NCBI GenBank assembly: GCA_016780605.1
Contig: JADHLS010000063.1
Coordinates: forward strand, 1 to 12,624
DNA from: Reyranella sp.
Lineage (GTDB): Bacteria; Pseudomonadota; Alphaproteobacteria; Reyranellales; Reyranellaceae
Reading direction: 5' to 3'
DNA length: 12,624 nt
The notes under the pieces are model-generated. The model was given only the letters and a program-made list of their open reading frames with translations, was not told where the DNA came from and searched no databases. The position numbers were made by a program, and so were the translations under genes. Positions 1 through 7,867 of this stretch are shown here, piece after piece (the first letter of the stretch is position 1; each line of letters starts with the position of its first letter).

Positions 1-3000
1 TGTCGCGTATCGTGAGCGCCGTGGCCGTGGCATTGCGCGCATGCTGACGCGGATCCTCGTGCTGGAAGATGATCATGAGGCCATCGCCGGCCACCTCGTT
101 GATGTCGCCGCCGTTCAGCAGGATGTCGTCGAGGAAACGCGAGAAGTAGGTCTCGACGACGCCTTGCAGCTTCTCGGCATCGAGCTTCTCGCTGAGGCTC
201 GTATACCCGGCCATGTCGAGGAACAGGATAGAGACATCCACGTTGCGCGTCTCGATGTCGGGCTTCTCCGGATTCGCCTCAATCCGTTCCTGCAGCATCT
301 TCGGCACGAACTTCGTCAAATGGCTGCGGATATGCTCGAGCAGCTCGACCTTCTGGAGCGCTTCGCGGAGGTGGCTGCTGTGCTCGCTGAGGTCGCGCTG
401 CAGGTTGGTGTTCTCGATGATTGCGCCGACCTGATTGGCGAGCAGCGCGAGCTGCTGGATGCGGTCGGGCATGAAAGCCCCGTGAGCGAGGCTGTTCTCG
501 ACATATATCGCACCAAGGACCTCGCCCTTGCGCAGGATCGGCACGCACGCCACCGAGCGCGGCCGCCGCTGCACCAGATACGGGCAAGAAGCGAAGCGGG
601 CGTCGACATGCCTGTCGTCGACGACGATGCGATGGCCGGTGCGCAGGACGTATCTCACCATCCGCTCGGAGAATTCCAGGGAGTCCTCGGTATAGGCCGT
701 GCGGCCGACGCGGATGCCGCCCGCATCGCTGCTGCCGGCCGCCTCGATGAAGAGCGTATCGCGATCCTCGGTGAGGAAGATGCCGCGGTCGCAGAGCACC
801 GCCTCGAGGACGAGACGCATCAGCTTGTCGAGCAGCCGGGCGCTGCGCATCTCGGCCGAGATGCCGGTCGTGGCGCGCATTGCCATGTCGAAGTCGCTGA
901 GCTCGCGCAGGTACGCCATGCCCGACGGCGGGCGCGCCGTCGAGGGCGCCGGCGGAGCCGCATCGCCGCTCGCGAGATCGGGATGGATTTCGCCGAGCTG
1001 GCGGACCTTGGCGAGCGCGCCCCATTCTGCGTAGCACTTGCGCGCCTCGGCGAGGTAGGCCATGGCGACCCGCCGCAAGCCGCGCCGCAGATAGGCGCCG
1101 CCGGCCAGTTCGTTGGCGAGGGCCTCGAGGTGCTGGAAACGGCCGTGCTGGGCGGTCTCGATCGCCCGGTCGTAGTGCTGCTCGCTGTGTTCGATGCGGC
1201 CTTCGAACGAGGCGAACTCGGCCTCGAGCAGGAGCCGATGCACCTCGAAATTTTCTGGGCAGTGCACGGCCCATCCCGCCAGCTTCTTGCGGCACTGGCG
1301 GAGCATTCGACGCGCCGGTCGACCGCGCCCCTGACGCGCCAGAGCGAGCGCCGCCAACCCACCATAGAAATAGTGCTCCACCAGGACGATCTGGTTGATC
1401 ACGGACTGGATGTTTGCTTCGGTCTCCTGCCAGAGTTGCTCGGCCGCACGATGCTCGCCGAACAGATAGGTGAGCTGGATCTTCACGATCAGGTAGTAGG
1501 TGTAGGCGGTCAGGTTGCCGGCGGCCCGGAACGAGGCCGCTGCGACGTCCTCGTCGTAGTCCGCGCTGCTGAGACTGCTGCCATGTCGCGTCTCGCCCTG
1601 CAGCGCCAGCACGTATTGCCGCCGAATTCCGTTGCTTGCGGTGGCGAACCAGTCGGTCGTCTGCTCGATGAGCTGCTGGTGCCGCGTGCACTCGGTGCGG
1701 ATCTCGTCCAGCGGGGCGCCGCGGGCGAGCCCGAGGAAGATGATCTGCAGCATCGAATAGTGCGCGTACTGCACGTCGCCGGAGTCGATGGCGACGCGCA
1801 GCGAAGTGCGTAACATTTCGATGGAGGCGTCGATCGGTTCGCGCCAGAACCGCACGAAGCCGGCATGGATCATCATGATCTTGCCGCGCTGGATGGGGGT
1901 CCCGTCCCGCATCGCCAGGTCGACAGCGAGGCGTCCGAATTCGCAGCCGCCCTTGTAGTCGCCGAACACGCCACCGCGAACGAGCCCATAGAGGACACAG
2001 CCGAACGACGAGGCACTGCCGATACCGAACTGAAGGGAGAGCTGCATGATTCTGAGCGCTGCCAGCGACATCAGGTCCGGATTCCGGAAGTATGCGGCCG
2101 GACAGATGCTCATGAGCAGGCCGAGAGCGGCTTTGCGATCCTCGTCGACCATGGCCGGCAGGCGCAGCAGCTCGTCGGCCTTCCGTCCCCGCAGCCGGTA
2201 GATGACCTTGAACAGCTGGTAGAGGAGTTGGATCTTGCTCGGTGTCGCGGGCAGAGCTTCGCCAAACAGCCGCAGCGCCTCGAGGCCCATCGCCACCGCC
2301 TCATCGCTGCGATCGAGGCTGCTGTCGGAAATGATCTTCAGGTAGTAGGCACGGGCCTTGTCGCGCACCGTCCGTGCATTGGCGAGCACCTCGACGAAAA
2401 TGTCATTCGCCTCTTTGGTATGTCCGGTCACATACGCACATTCGAAGCATTCGATCCGTAGATCGAAGGCCAGCCCGTATTGCTGGCCCCAGCTGTCGGC
2501 GGCGAGCAGCTTGATGCCGCTTCGGAAATATCCCAACGCGGCGTCGAAGGCCGCGAGGTCGCGAGCCCGTCGACCGGCGGCGAGATTGAGCTTGGCAATC
2601 TCCTCGCGCTCGGTGGCGCTTGAGACCAGATCGGCTCCCGCGTTGAGGTTGTCGATCACGACGAACGGCACGTTGCCGTGCTCCTCAGCCGCGAGCCCGG
2701 CGAGGAGCCGGCGGCCGATGCGCAGGCGCACTTCCCGGCGGTCCTGTTCGGAAATCAAGGCATAGGCGGCCTGCTGAACGCGATCGTGCAGGAACTGGAA
2801 TTGCCGCTCCGGTGCCTCGGCGCCGGCATCATCGGCCGAGACGACCAGGCCCTGGGCTGCGGCGGCCTGTATGGCGTCGCGCACCTGTTGGTCGCGTTTC
2901 TGCATCACCAGGGCGAGATCGCCCAGATCGAACCTGCCGCCCAGGCAAGCGGCGGCTTTCAACACGTCCTGGGCGGGCGCCGGCAGCGTGAGGAGCTTGC

Positions 3001-4846
3001 GGCTCATCAGATCGAGAACATCCTCGGTGACGCCCTGGGCAGCGATCTGTCGAAGGTCCCACTGCCAGCGGGCCTCCTCGTAGTCGAAGGTGATCAACTG
3101 CTCGTGGTGCAGGAAGCGCAGAAGCTGGTTGATGAAGAACGGGTTGCCGTCGGTCTTGTGCCACAACAGCCGGGCGAGATCGGTCGCCCGCTCGGGGCCG
3201 CAGTGAAGGGTATCATCGATCAGCACGCCGACATCGGCCGGGGCAAGGCGGCCGAGGTCGAGCCGCGTCACGTCGCGCTTGGCACGGATGTCCTCGATCA
3301 TGCGGGCGACTTCGCCCACGCCGGGACCTTCATCGCGGCACGCGCCGATCACCAGCAGGTACGAGGCGCGCGGATCACCTATCAACGCCTTCAACAATCC
3401 GAGTGAGGCGGGGTCGGCCCATTGCAGGTCGTCGAGGAATATCGAGAAGGTGTGCTTCTCGCGTGCAAAGACGCGCAGCAGGCGCCGGAACACATGATTG
3501 AAACGATTGCGCTCCTCGGCCGCCGGCAGCTGTTCGGCGGCACTGGCCGGCTCGGCCGACCGCAGCCCGAGCAGGAGCCCGAACTCGGGAACGACGCCCG
3601 AGACCACGTCGGCATTGGGCCCGACGGCCGCGGCCAGGCGTTCACGCCACGCCTGGATCGATGCCTCGCCGCTGGCGAGCAGCTGGTCGAGCAGCACGCG
3701 GAAGGCCTGGACGATGAACGAGTACGGTTCGTTCTGCCTGAACTGGTCGAACTTCGCGGCGACGAAGGTGCCGCAACTGCGCGCCTCGTGTTCGATGCTG
3801 CGCGCCAGCCGCGACTTGCCGATGCCGGCGCTGCCGCTGATGAGAACCAGCTCGACGCTTCCCTCCGTCGCTCGTTCGAGGGCTGCGCGCAACTCCTGCC
3901 GCTCGCGTTCGCGGCCATAGAGCTTGGTCGAGATGCTGAGCGCGACCGTGCTGTCGCGGCTGCCGAGATCGAAGTCGGCAATGGTGCCCCGCTGTTGCAC
4001 CTGCACCAGGCATTGGGTGAGATCGTGCTCCAGCCCGCGCGCGGTCTGGTATCTGTCCTCCGGTGACTTGGCGAGCAACCGGGCGACGATGTCCGACAGT
4101 ATTCGTGGAAGCTCCGGTGCGATCTCGTGTAACGGCCGGGGCGCCCGGGCGAGATGCGCGTGGATCAGCTCGATGGAGTTGCTCTCGTCGAATGGCAGTC
4201 GGCCGCACAACAAATGATGGAGAACGATGCCGACCGCGTAGAGATCGGTTCGCGGATCGACCGCCCGGTCGACTCGGCCGGTCTGCTCCGGTGCGACGAA
4301 ATGCAGATCGCCGTTGAGCGTGTGCGATTCGTTCCTCTCGTCGTTGAGGGAAATGACCGAGGAGAGACCCGTGACACGGGTTTCACCGCTCTGCGCATTG
4401 AACCAGATGGTCTGCAGGTTGAGGTTGCCATGGACGTGCTGTGTTCGATGGAAGTCGTGCAGGATCGACGCGAGACGAATGACGACTTGCAGCGCACCGG
4501 CAAGCGGGAGCTGGCGCGCCAGCAGCAGTTCACCCAGTGGCCGGCTTCCGTCGTCGGTGACCACCAGGAAGCCCACGCCGTTGGCGAAACCGTGGGCAAC
4601 GGCCGGCAGGACGCCCGAGACCTCGATCCGTCGCGCCCATTCGTAGTCGCGGCGCAGTGCATCGACTTCCGCGGCGCTCGAGCGCTGAGGCTTCAGGATC
4701 TTGATGAAGACGGGAGCGCTCGTGCGGCTGTCCTGGCCGGCGAACGTGATGGTGCGGGCGTCTTCCCAGCAACGCGCGAGTACTCGATGCCCCGGAACTG
4801 CCAAACTCGACAGCAGCGCGGCCTGCGAGTTTGGTGGGTCGTTCAT
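1..4846 (-). CDS. Multidomain signalling protein: pseudokinase, AAA/STAND ATPase, helical repeats, GAF and class III cyclase (partial, C-terminus beyond left edge)
   Basis: The frame is open from ATG at 4846 to the left edge: 1615 codons, no stop in a codon-by-codon reading. Residues 15-275 form a Ser/Thr-kinase-like fold with beta-3 Lys49 (VFIK), APEQTGR from 185 and DLY downstream. The catalytic loop reads HGNLNLQTI (139-147), not HxDxxxxN, and the DFG position reads GLS (160-162). The ATPase follows, with YGRE at 310, Walker A GSAGIGKS (338-345), Walker B FLDDLQWAD (Asp472-Asp473), GNPFF at 567 and the family signature HDRVQQAAY from 687. About 700-1300 looks like a TPR-type helical solenoid. 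A GAF domain spans about 1318-1480, then a coiled linker. The cyclase starts near 1535, with metal-binding Asp1544 (FLDMAGYT) and Asp1588 (EVAGDGLM). Roughly the last 100 cyclase residues lie outside the window. No transmembrane segment was noticed, so it is probably cytoplasmic. Proteins with this front end usually finish in a histidine kinase; here a cyclase replaces it. Ligand and output are unknown. Confidence 0.93.
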   Translation of the reverse strand, partial: MNDPPNSQAALLSSLAVPGHRVLARCWEDARTITFAGQDSRTSAPVFIKILKPQRSSAAEVDALRRDYEWARRIEVSGVLPAVAHGFANGVGFLVVTDDGSRPLGELLLARQLPLAGALQVVIRLASILHDFHRTQHVHGNLNLQTIWFNAQSGETRVTGLSSVISLNDERNESHTLNGDLHFVAPEQTGRVDRAVDPRTDLYAVGIVLHHLLCGRLPFDESNSIELIHAHLARAPRPLHEIAPELPRILSDIVARLLAKSPEDRYQTARGLEHDLTQCLVQVQQRGTIADFDLGSRDSTVALSISTKLYGRERERQELRAALERATEGSVELVLISGSAGIGKSRLARSIEHEARSCGTFVAAKFDQFRQNEPYSFIVQAFRVLLDQLLASGEASIQAWRERLAAAVGPNADVVSGVVPEFGLLLGLRSAEPASAAEQLPAAEERNRFNHVFRRLLRVFAREKHTFSIFLDDLQWADPASLGLLKALIGDPRASYLLVIGACRDEGPGVGEVARMIEDIRAKRDVTRLDLGRLAPADVGVLIDDTLHCGPERATDLARLLWHKTDGNPFFINQLLRFLHHEQLITFDYEEARWQWDLRQIAAQGVTEDVLDLMSRKLLTLPAPAQDVLKAAACLGGRFDLGDLALVMQKRDQQVRDAIQAAAAQGLVVSADDAGAEAPERQFQFLHDRVQQAAYALISEQDRREVRLRIGRRLLAGLAAEEHGNVPFVVIDNLNAGADLVSSATEREEIAKLNLAAGRRARDLAAFDAALGYFRSGIKLLAADSWGQQYGLAFDLRIECFECAYVTGHTKEANDIFVEVLANARTVRDKARAYYLKIISDSSLDRSDEAVAMGLEALRLFGEALPATPSKIQLLYQLFKVIYRLRGRKADELLRLPAMVDEDRKAALGLLMSICPAAYFRNPDLMSLAALRIMQLSLQFGIGSASSFGCVLYGLVRGGVFGDYKGGCEFGRLAVDLAMRDGTPIQRGKIMMIHAGFVRFWREPIDASIEMLRTSLRVAIDSGDVQYAHYSMLQIIFLGLARGAPLDEIRTECTRHQQLIEQTTDWFATASNGIRRQYVLALQGETRHGSSLSSADYDEDVAAASFRAAGNLTAYTYYLIVKIQLTYLFGEHRAAEQLWQETEANIQSVINQIVLVEHYFYGGLAALALARQGRGRPARRMLRQCRKKLAGWAVHCPENFEVHRLLLEAEFASFEGRIEHSEQHYDRAIETAQHGRFQHLEALANELAGGAYLRRGLRRVAMAYLAEARKCYAEWGALAKVRQLGEIHPDLASGDAAPPAPSTARPPSGMAYLRELSDFDMAMRATTGISAEMRSARLLDKLMRLVLEAVLCDRGIFLTEDRDTLFIEAAGSSDAGGIRVGRTAYTEDSLEFSERMVRYVLRTGHRIVVDDRHVDARFASCPYLVQRRPRSVACVPILRKGEVLGAIYVENSLAHGAFMPDRIQQLALLANQVGAIIENTNLQRDLSEHSSHLREALQKVELLEHIRSHLTKFVPKMLQERIEANPEKPDIETRNVDVSILFLDMAGYTSLSEKLDAEKLQGVVETYFSRFLDDILLNGGDINEVAGDGLMIIFQHEDPRQHARNATATALTIRD

Positions 4847-5730
4847 GGCTTCGTGGCCGAGACGATTCCGTAGAACCAGGCGCCGCGTTCGAGGAGTTGG
4901 TATTGGCGGCGTGACGCGACGACGTTGCTGTGCTGGGCCTTCGAACGGAAACCAAGGCCGTGCAGCAGCTGGTTGATGGGCCAGGCTGCGATGCTGAGCT
5001 TGTGGAGGCGGCGCAGTGAGCGCCGCGTGGACCAGGTATGATCGACCAGCCTGACCTTGGCGAAGCCGGCATCCTCCGCGGCGCAAACGTGTTCGTCCGC
5101 CGTATCGATGTCGGGCATCGACCAACCGGCAAGCCATTCGTCCATCCACGCGTTCGTCTCGGCATCGAAATGGCGCGTGGTGCGCACATACTCCGCCACC
5201 ACCAGGCGGCCGCCGGGACGCAGCAGTCGAAGCGCTTCACGATAGAACGATCGCTTGTCGATGGCATGGCACAGGCTTTCGAGCGCCCATACGACGTCGA
5301 ACGAGCCATCGGGGAATGGCACCCTCGTGTAGTCGGCCTGCTCGAACGTTGCACGGTGCTGAAGTCCGCGACGGCTAGCGACCTCGCGCGCCATCGCCAC
5401 CTGGTGCTCGACCGGCGTGATGCCCACGACGTCCACGGCAAGGTGGCGGGCGAGCCACAGGCTGCTGCCGCCCACGCCGCAGCCGGCATCCAGGACCCGG
5501 TCGCCGGCCTCGATGCGGGCGACGCTGGCAAGCACCTGGTTGGCATTGCTCAATGCGTGCGCATGCTCGCGGATTCCCGGTCCGTAGTGTCCGAAGTGGA
5601 ACGCAAGGTTGTCTGCGTTGTGCCAGACTGTGCGATAGTCGAACCGCGTCTGATCGTAGTAGTGGACCACTCTATCGAGCCAGTTCGGGTATCTCCGCGC
5701 CAAGTCGGCGGATCTGTCGTCGGTGCTCAT
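4843..5730 (-). CDS. Class I SAM-dependent methyltransferase, small-molecule type
   Basis: A 295-residue protein that should transfer a methyl group from SAM to a small or lipid-like acceptor. SAM-binding motif I is VLDAGCGVGG (79-88), the acidic end of strand beta-2 lies near residue 100 (VDVVGITP), FDVVWALESLCH starts at 144, and LRPGGRLVVAEY (170-181) is typical of the methyltransferase 11 fold. The N-terminal stretch YYDQTRFDYRTVWHN (24-38), followed by HFGHYG, recalls the sterol/tocopherol/geranyl-diphosphate C-methyltransferase group, but the substrate cannot be assigned. The start at 5730 was chosen because CTGGGGGG lies just upstream; an in-frame ATG at 5880 has no comparable ribosome site and would add 50 residues unlike the family. 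The stop overlaps the start of the downstream signalling gene (ATGA, 4846-4843), so the two are very probably co-transcribed and translationally coupled. Confidence 0.92.
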   Translation of the reverse strand: MSTDDRSADLARRYPNWLDRVVHYYDQTRFDYRTVWHNADNLAFHFGHYGPGIREHAHALSNANQVLASVARIEAGDRVLDAGCGVGGSSLWLARHLAVDVVGITPVEHQVAMAREVASRRGLQHRATFEQADYTRVPFPDGSFDVVWALESLCHAIDKRSFYREALRLLRPGGRLVVAEYVRTTRHFDAETNAWMDEWLAGWSMPDIDTADEHVCAAEDAGFAKVRLVDHTWSTRRSLRRLHKLSIAAWPINQLLHGLGFRSKAQHSNVVASRRQYQLLERGAWFYGIVSATKP

Positions 5731-5732
5731 AT

Positions 5733-5740
5733 CCCCCCAG
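5733..5740 (-). promoter_or_regulatory. Ribosome binding site of the methyltransferase gene
   Basis: On the minus strand CTGGGGGG precedes the ATG at 5730 with two bases between. The spacing is short, but this is the only purine-rich stretch in the region and it fixes the start at the ATG encoding MSTDDRS. Confidence 0.5.
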
Positions 5741-5849
5741 GTCGCTGGAACCCCTTGCGACGACGCGTGGACCCGATCTGTCTTTGGATCGTCCCGCTTG
5801 GCGGCAGTGTCCCCCGTCGCCCACCAAACGCGTATCAATATGGAATGAT

Positions 5850-5878
5850 GCAACCCGACGCTGGATCGGTCCAGTTGC
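5850..5878. promoter_or_regulatory. Candidate operator palindrome between divergent genes
   Basis: CTGGATCGGTCCAG (5861-5874) is a near-perfect 14-bp palindrome with CTGGA/TCCAG arms. An outer pair GCAAC (5850-5854) and GTTGC (5874-5878) partly overlaps it. Position between divergent genes fits a regulator site. There is no second copy in the window, and short palindromes arise by chance in GC-rich DNA. Confidence 0.25.
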
Positions 5879-5985
5879 AAAATCGCCGACAGGTGCAGCT
5901 AGCGCGGACGACGAGGCCCCGGCCCGCCCACCCGACCGGAGCCGAGCGCCGCGCGGTCGAGACCAGGATCCGGCCAATCCGTCAT

Positions 5986-6051
5986 TTGACGGCAACGGTC
6001 AGGGCTGGTCCCATGCGGCTTGCACGCATCTTGCAGGCTGGCAGGAGCGTT
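5986..6051 (+). promoter_or_regulatory. Leader of binding-protein gene 1: sigma-54-like element plus possible sigma-70 promoter
   Basis: TTGCACGCATCTTGCA (6020-6035) fits the sigma-54 consensus TGGCACG-N4-TTGCW except for one base (TG for the GG at -24). A start about 12 bases past the GC would give a 5' leader of roughly 20 nt. Alternatively TTGACG (5986-5991), 17 bases and TCCCAT (6009-6014) could be a weak sigma-70 promoter, with the TTGCA direct repeat (11-bp period) acting as an operator. The same elements recur with identical spacing before gene 2. The sequence alone cannot choose between them. Confidence 0.45.
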
Positions 6052-6052
6052 T

Positions 6053-6060
6053 AGGAGGGG
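6053..6060 (+). promoter_or_regulatory. Ribosome binding site of binding-protein gene 1
   Basis: AGGAGGGG lies four bases before the ATG at 6065. It is near-consensus and selects this ATG over the in-frame TTG at 6020, which would fall inside the conserved promoter-like element. Confidence 0.8.
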
Positions 6061-6064
6061 TGTG

Positions 6065-7858
6065 ATGAACGAAGGTCGTTTGCGCCATCTGATTGGCCAG
6101 GTGAAGGCGGGCAAGGTGTCCCGCCGGGCATTCCTGCGCCGGATGGCGGCGGTGGGCCTGACGGCGCCGATGGCTGCTCAGCTTCTCGGGCTCGGGGGCG
6201 TCGCCATGGCGCAAGCCAAGTCGCCCGTCTACAAGCCGACCAAGCGCGGCGGCGGCGGTCTGTTGAAAGTGCTGTGGTGGCAGGCGCCGACCTTGCTCAA
6301 TCCGCACTTCGCCACCGGCACCAAGGACCAGGACGGCAGCCGCATCTTCTACGAACCGCTGGCCGGCTGGGACCAGGACGGCAACCTTCGGCCGCTGCTC
6401 GCCGAATCGATTCCCGGCCGCGAGGACGGCACGCTCGCCGCCGATGGCAAGTCGGTGACCTGGAAGCTGAAGAAGGGCGTGAAGTGGCACGACGGCCAGC
6501 CGTTCACCGCCGACGACGTCGTCTTCAATTGGGAGTACGCGCGGAACCCTGAGACGGCGGCCGTCACCAGCGGCGTCTACACCGACATCACGGTCGAGAA
6601 GGTCGACAGCCACACCGTCATCGTGAAGTTCAAGGATCCGACGCCGTTCTGGGCCGACGCCTTCGTCGGCTCGACCGGCATGATCATCCCCAAGCACCTG
6701 TTCGCTGACTATATCGGCGGCAAGTCGCGCGAGGCGCCGACCAACCTCAAGCCGATCGGCACCGGTCCCTACAAGTTCAAGGACTTCAAGCCGGGCGACA
6801 TGGTGTCGGGCGTGATCAACACCGACTACCACCAGGACAATCGCCCGTACTTCGACGCCATCGAGATGAAGGGCGGCGGCGATGCGGTCTCCGCGGCGCG
6901 CGCCGTGCTGCAGACCGGCGAGTTCGACTTCGGCTGGAACATGCAGGTCGAGGACGAGATCCTCACGCGCCTCGAGAAGGGCGGCAAGGGCCGCGTCATG
7001 ATCAACGAGGCAAGCTTCATCGAGCACATCCAGCTCAACACCACCGATCCGTGGACCGAGGTCGACGGCGAGCGCTCGAGCGTCAAGACCAAGCATCCGA
7101 CGCTGTCGGATCCGGCGGTGCGCCAGGCGCTCAGCCTGCTGGTCGACAAGGACTCGGTCGAGAAATACATCTACGGCCGCACCGGCCGGGCGACGCCGAA
7201 CTTCATCTACAATCCCGAACGTTTCCGCTCCAAGAACACCAAGTACGAGTTCAGCGTCGACAAGGCGAATGACGTGCTCGAGAAGGCCGGCTGGAAGAAG
7301 GGCAGCGACGGTATCCGCGAGAAGGACGGCAAGAAGCTGAAGTTCGTCTACCAGACCTCGATCAACCAGCCGCGGCAGAAGACGCAGGCCATCGTCAAGC
7401 AGGCCTGCCAGAAGGCCGGCATCGATGTCGAGATCAAGTCGGTGACGGCGTCGGTATTCTTCTCCTCGGACGTCGCCAATCCCGACACCTATCCGCACTT
7501 CTATACGGATATCCAAATGTACAATAACGGGCCGCAGCAGCCCGATCCCGCGGTGTTCCTGCGCCAGTTCCTGACGTCGGAGGTGGCGACCAAGGCCAAC
7601 AAATGGCAGGGCCGCAACGTCACGCGCTGGCAGAACAAGGAGTACGACGACATCTACAAGGCCGCCCAGGTCGAGCTCGATCCGGTGAAGCGCGCGGAGA
7701 TGATGACAAAGCTGAACGACATGGTCGTGAACGACCACGTCGTTATCCCTGTGGTCGCCCGGCCGATCGTCACCGCCGTCAGCAACAAGCTCACCTGTGA
7801 GCTGAGCGGCTGGGACAACAACACCTGGGACCTGGCGAACTGGTTCCGCGAGGCTTAA
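6065..7858 (+). CDS. ABC transporter substrate-binding protein, family 5 (peptide/nickel type), Tat-exported, copy 1
   Basis: A 597-residue periplasmic binding protein of the SBP_bac_5 (DppA/OppA) family, which captures oligopeptides or other small solutes and delivers them to an ABC permease. A Tat signal is clear: SRRAFLRR (19-26), hydrophobic stretch 27-45, and predicted cleavage after VAMA (residue 49). The mature part carries the family signature KWHDGQPFTADDVVF, YEPLAGW and GTGPYKFKDFKPGD. Length is a little above the usual 500-550. The next gene is a tandem paralogue of identical length with about 106 differing residues and no gaps. No permease or ATPase gene is in the window, so it either works with a transporter encoded elsewhere or has another role. 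The substrate cannot be inferred. The start is set by AGGAGGGG and by placement of the Tat motif. Confidence 0.95.
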   Translation: MNEGRLRHLIGQVKAGKVSRRAFLRRMAAVGLTAPMAAQLLGLGGVAMAQAKSPVYKPTKRGGGGLLKVLWWQAPTLLNPHFATGTKDQDGSRIFYEPLAGWDQDGNLRPLLAESIPGREDGTLAADGKSVTWKLKKGVKWHDGQPFTADDVVFNWEYARNPETAAVTSGVYTDITVEKVDSHTVIVKFKDPTPFWADAFVGSTGMIIPKHLFADYIGGKSREAPTNLKPIGTGPYKFKDFKPGDMVSGVINTDYHQDNRPYFDAIEMKGGGDAVSAARAVLQTGEFDFGWNMQVEDEILTRLEKGGKGRVMINEASFIEHIQLNTTDPWTEVDGERSSVKTKHPTLSDPAVRQALSLLVDKDSVEKYIYGRTGRATPNFIYNPERFRSKNTKYEFSVDKANDVLEKAGWKKGSDGIREKDGKKLKFVYQTSINQPRQKTQAIVKQACQKAGIDVEIKSVTASVFFSSDVANPDTYPHFYTDIQMYNNGPQQPDPAVFLRQFLTSEVATKANKWQGRNVTRWQNKEYDDIYKAAQVELDPVKRAEMMTKLNDMVVNDHVVIPVVARPIVTAVSNKLTCELSGWDNNTWDLANWFREA

Positions 7859-7867
7859 AGGCCCCAA

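Larger units (their letters stand above)
5731..6064. other. Divergent intergenic region (334 bp)
   Basis: This separates the leftward methyltransferase/signalling unit from the rightward binding-protein gene and should hold promoters for both. I see no convincing gene in it; open frames crossing it are extensions of antisense frames. Contents: the Shine-Dalgarno of the methyltransferase gene, an imperfect palindrome at 5850-5878, and from 5986 a leader that recurs upstream of the second binding-protein gene. I could not identify a good -35/-10 pair for the leftward unit. Confidence 0.7.

Noticed and set aside
41..1813. A 590-codon open frame on the plus strand at the left end.
   Set aside because: It is codon-in-phase antisense to the GAF/cyclase gene, whose domains are unambiguous on the minus strand.
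1..5730. Cyclase plus methyltransferase as a cyclic-nucleotide anti-phage system.
   Set aside because: There is no effector such as a nuclease, TIR or membrane killer, and a sensor-type multidomain cyclase is unlike the stand-alone cyclases of known systems.
5731..5880. Upstream ATG at 5880 for the methyltransferase.
   Set aside because: The extra 50 residues look like translated intergenic DNA, and the purine-rich site sits before 5730.
6020..6064. In-frame TTG starts at 6020 and 8042 that would give both binding proteins similar N-terminal extensions.
   Set aside because: Strong ribosome sites precede the ATGs at 6065 and 8111, the Tat signal fits those starts, and the TTG lies inside the promoter-like element.
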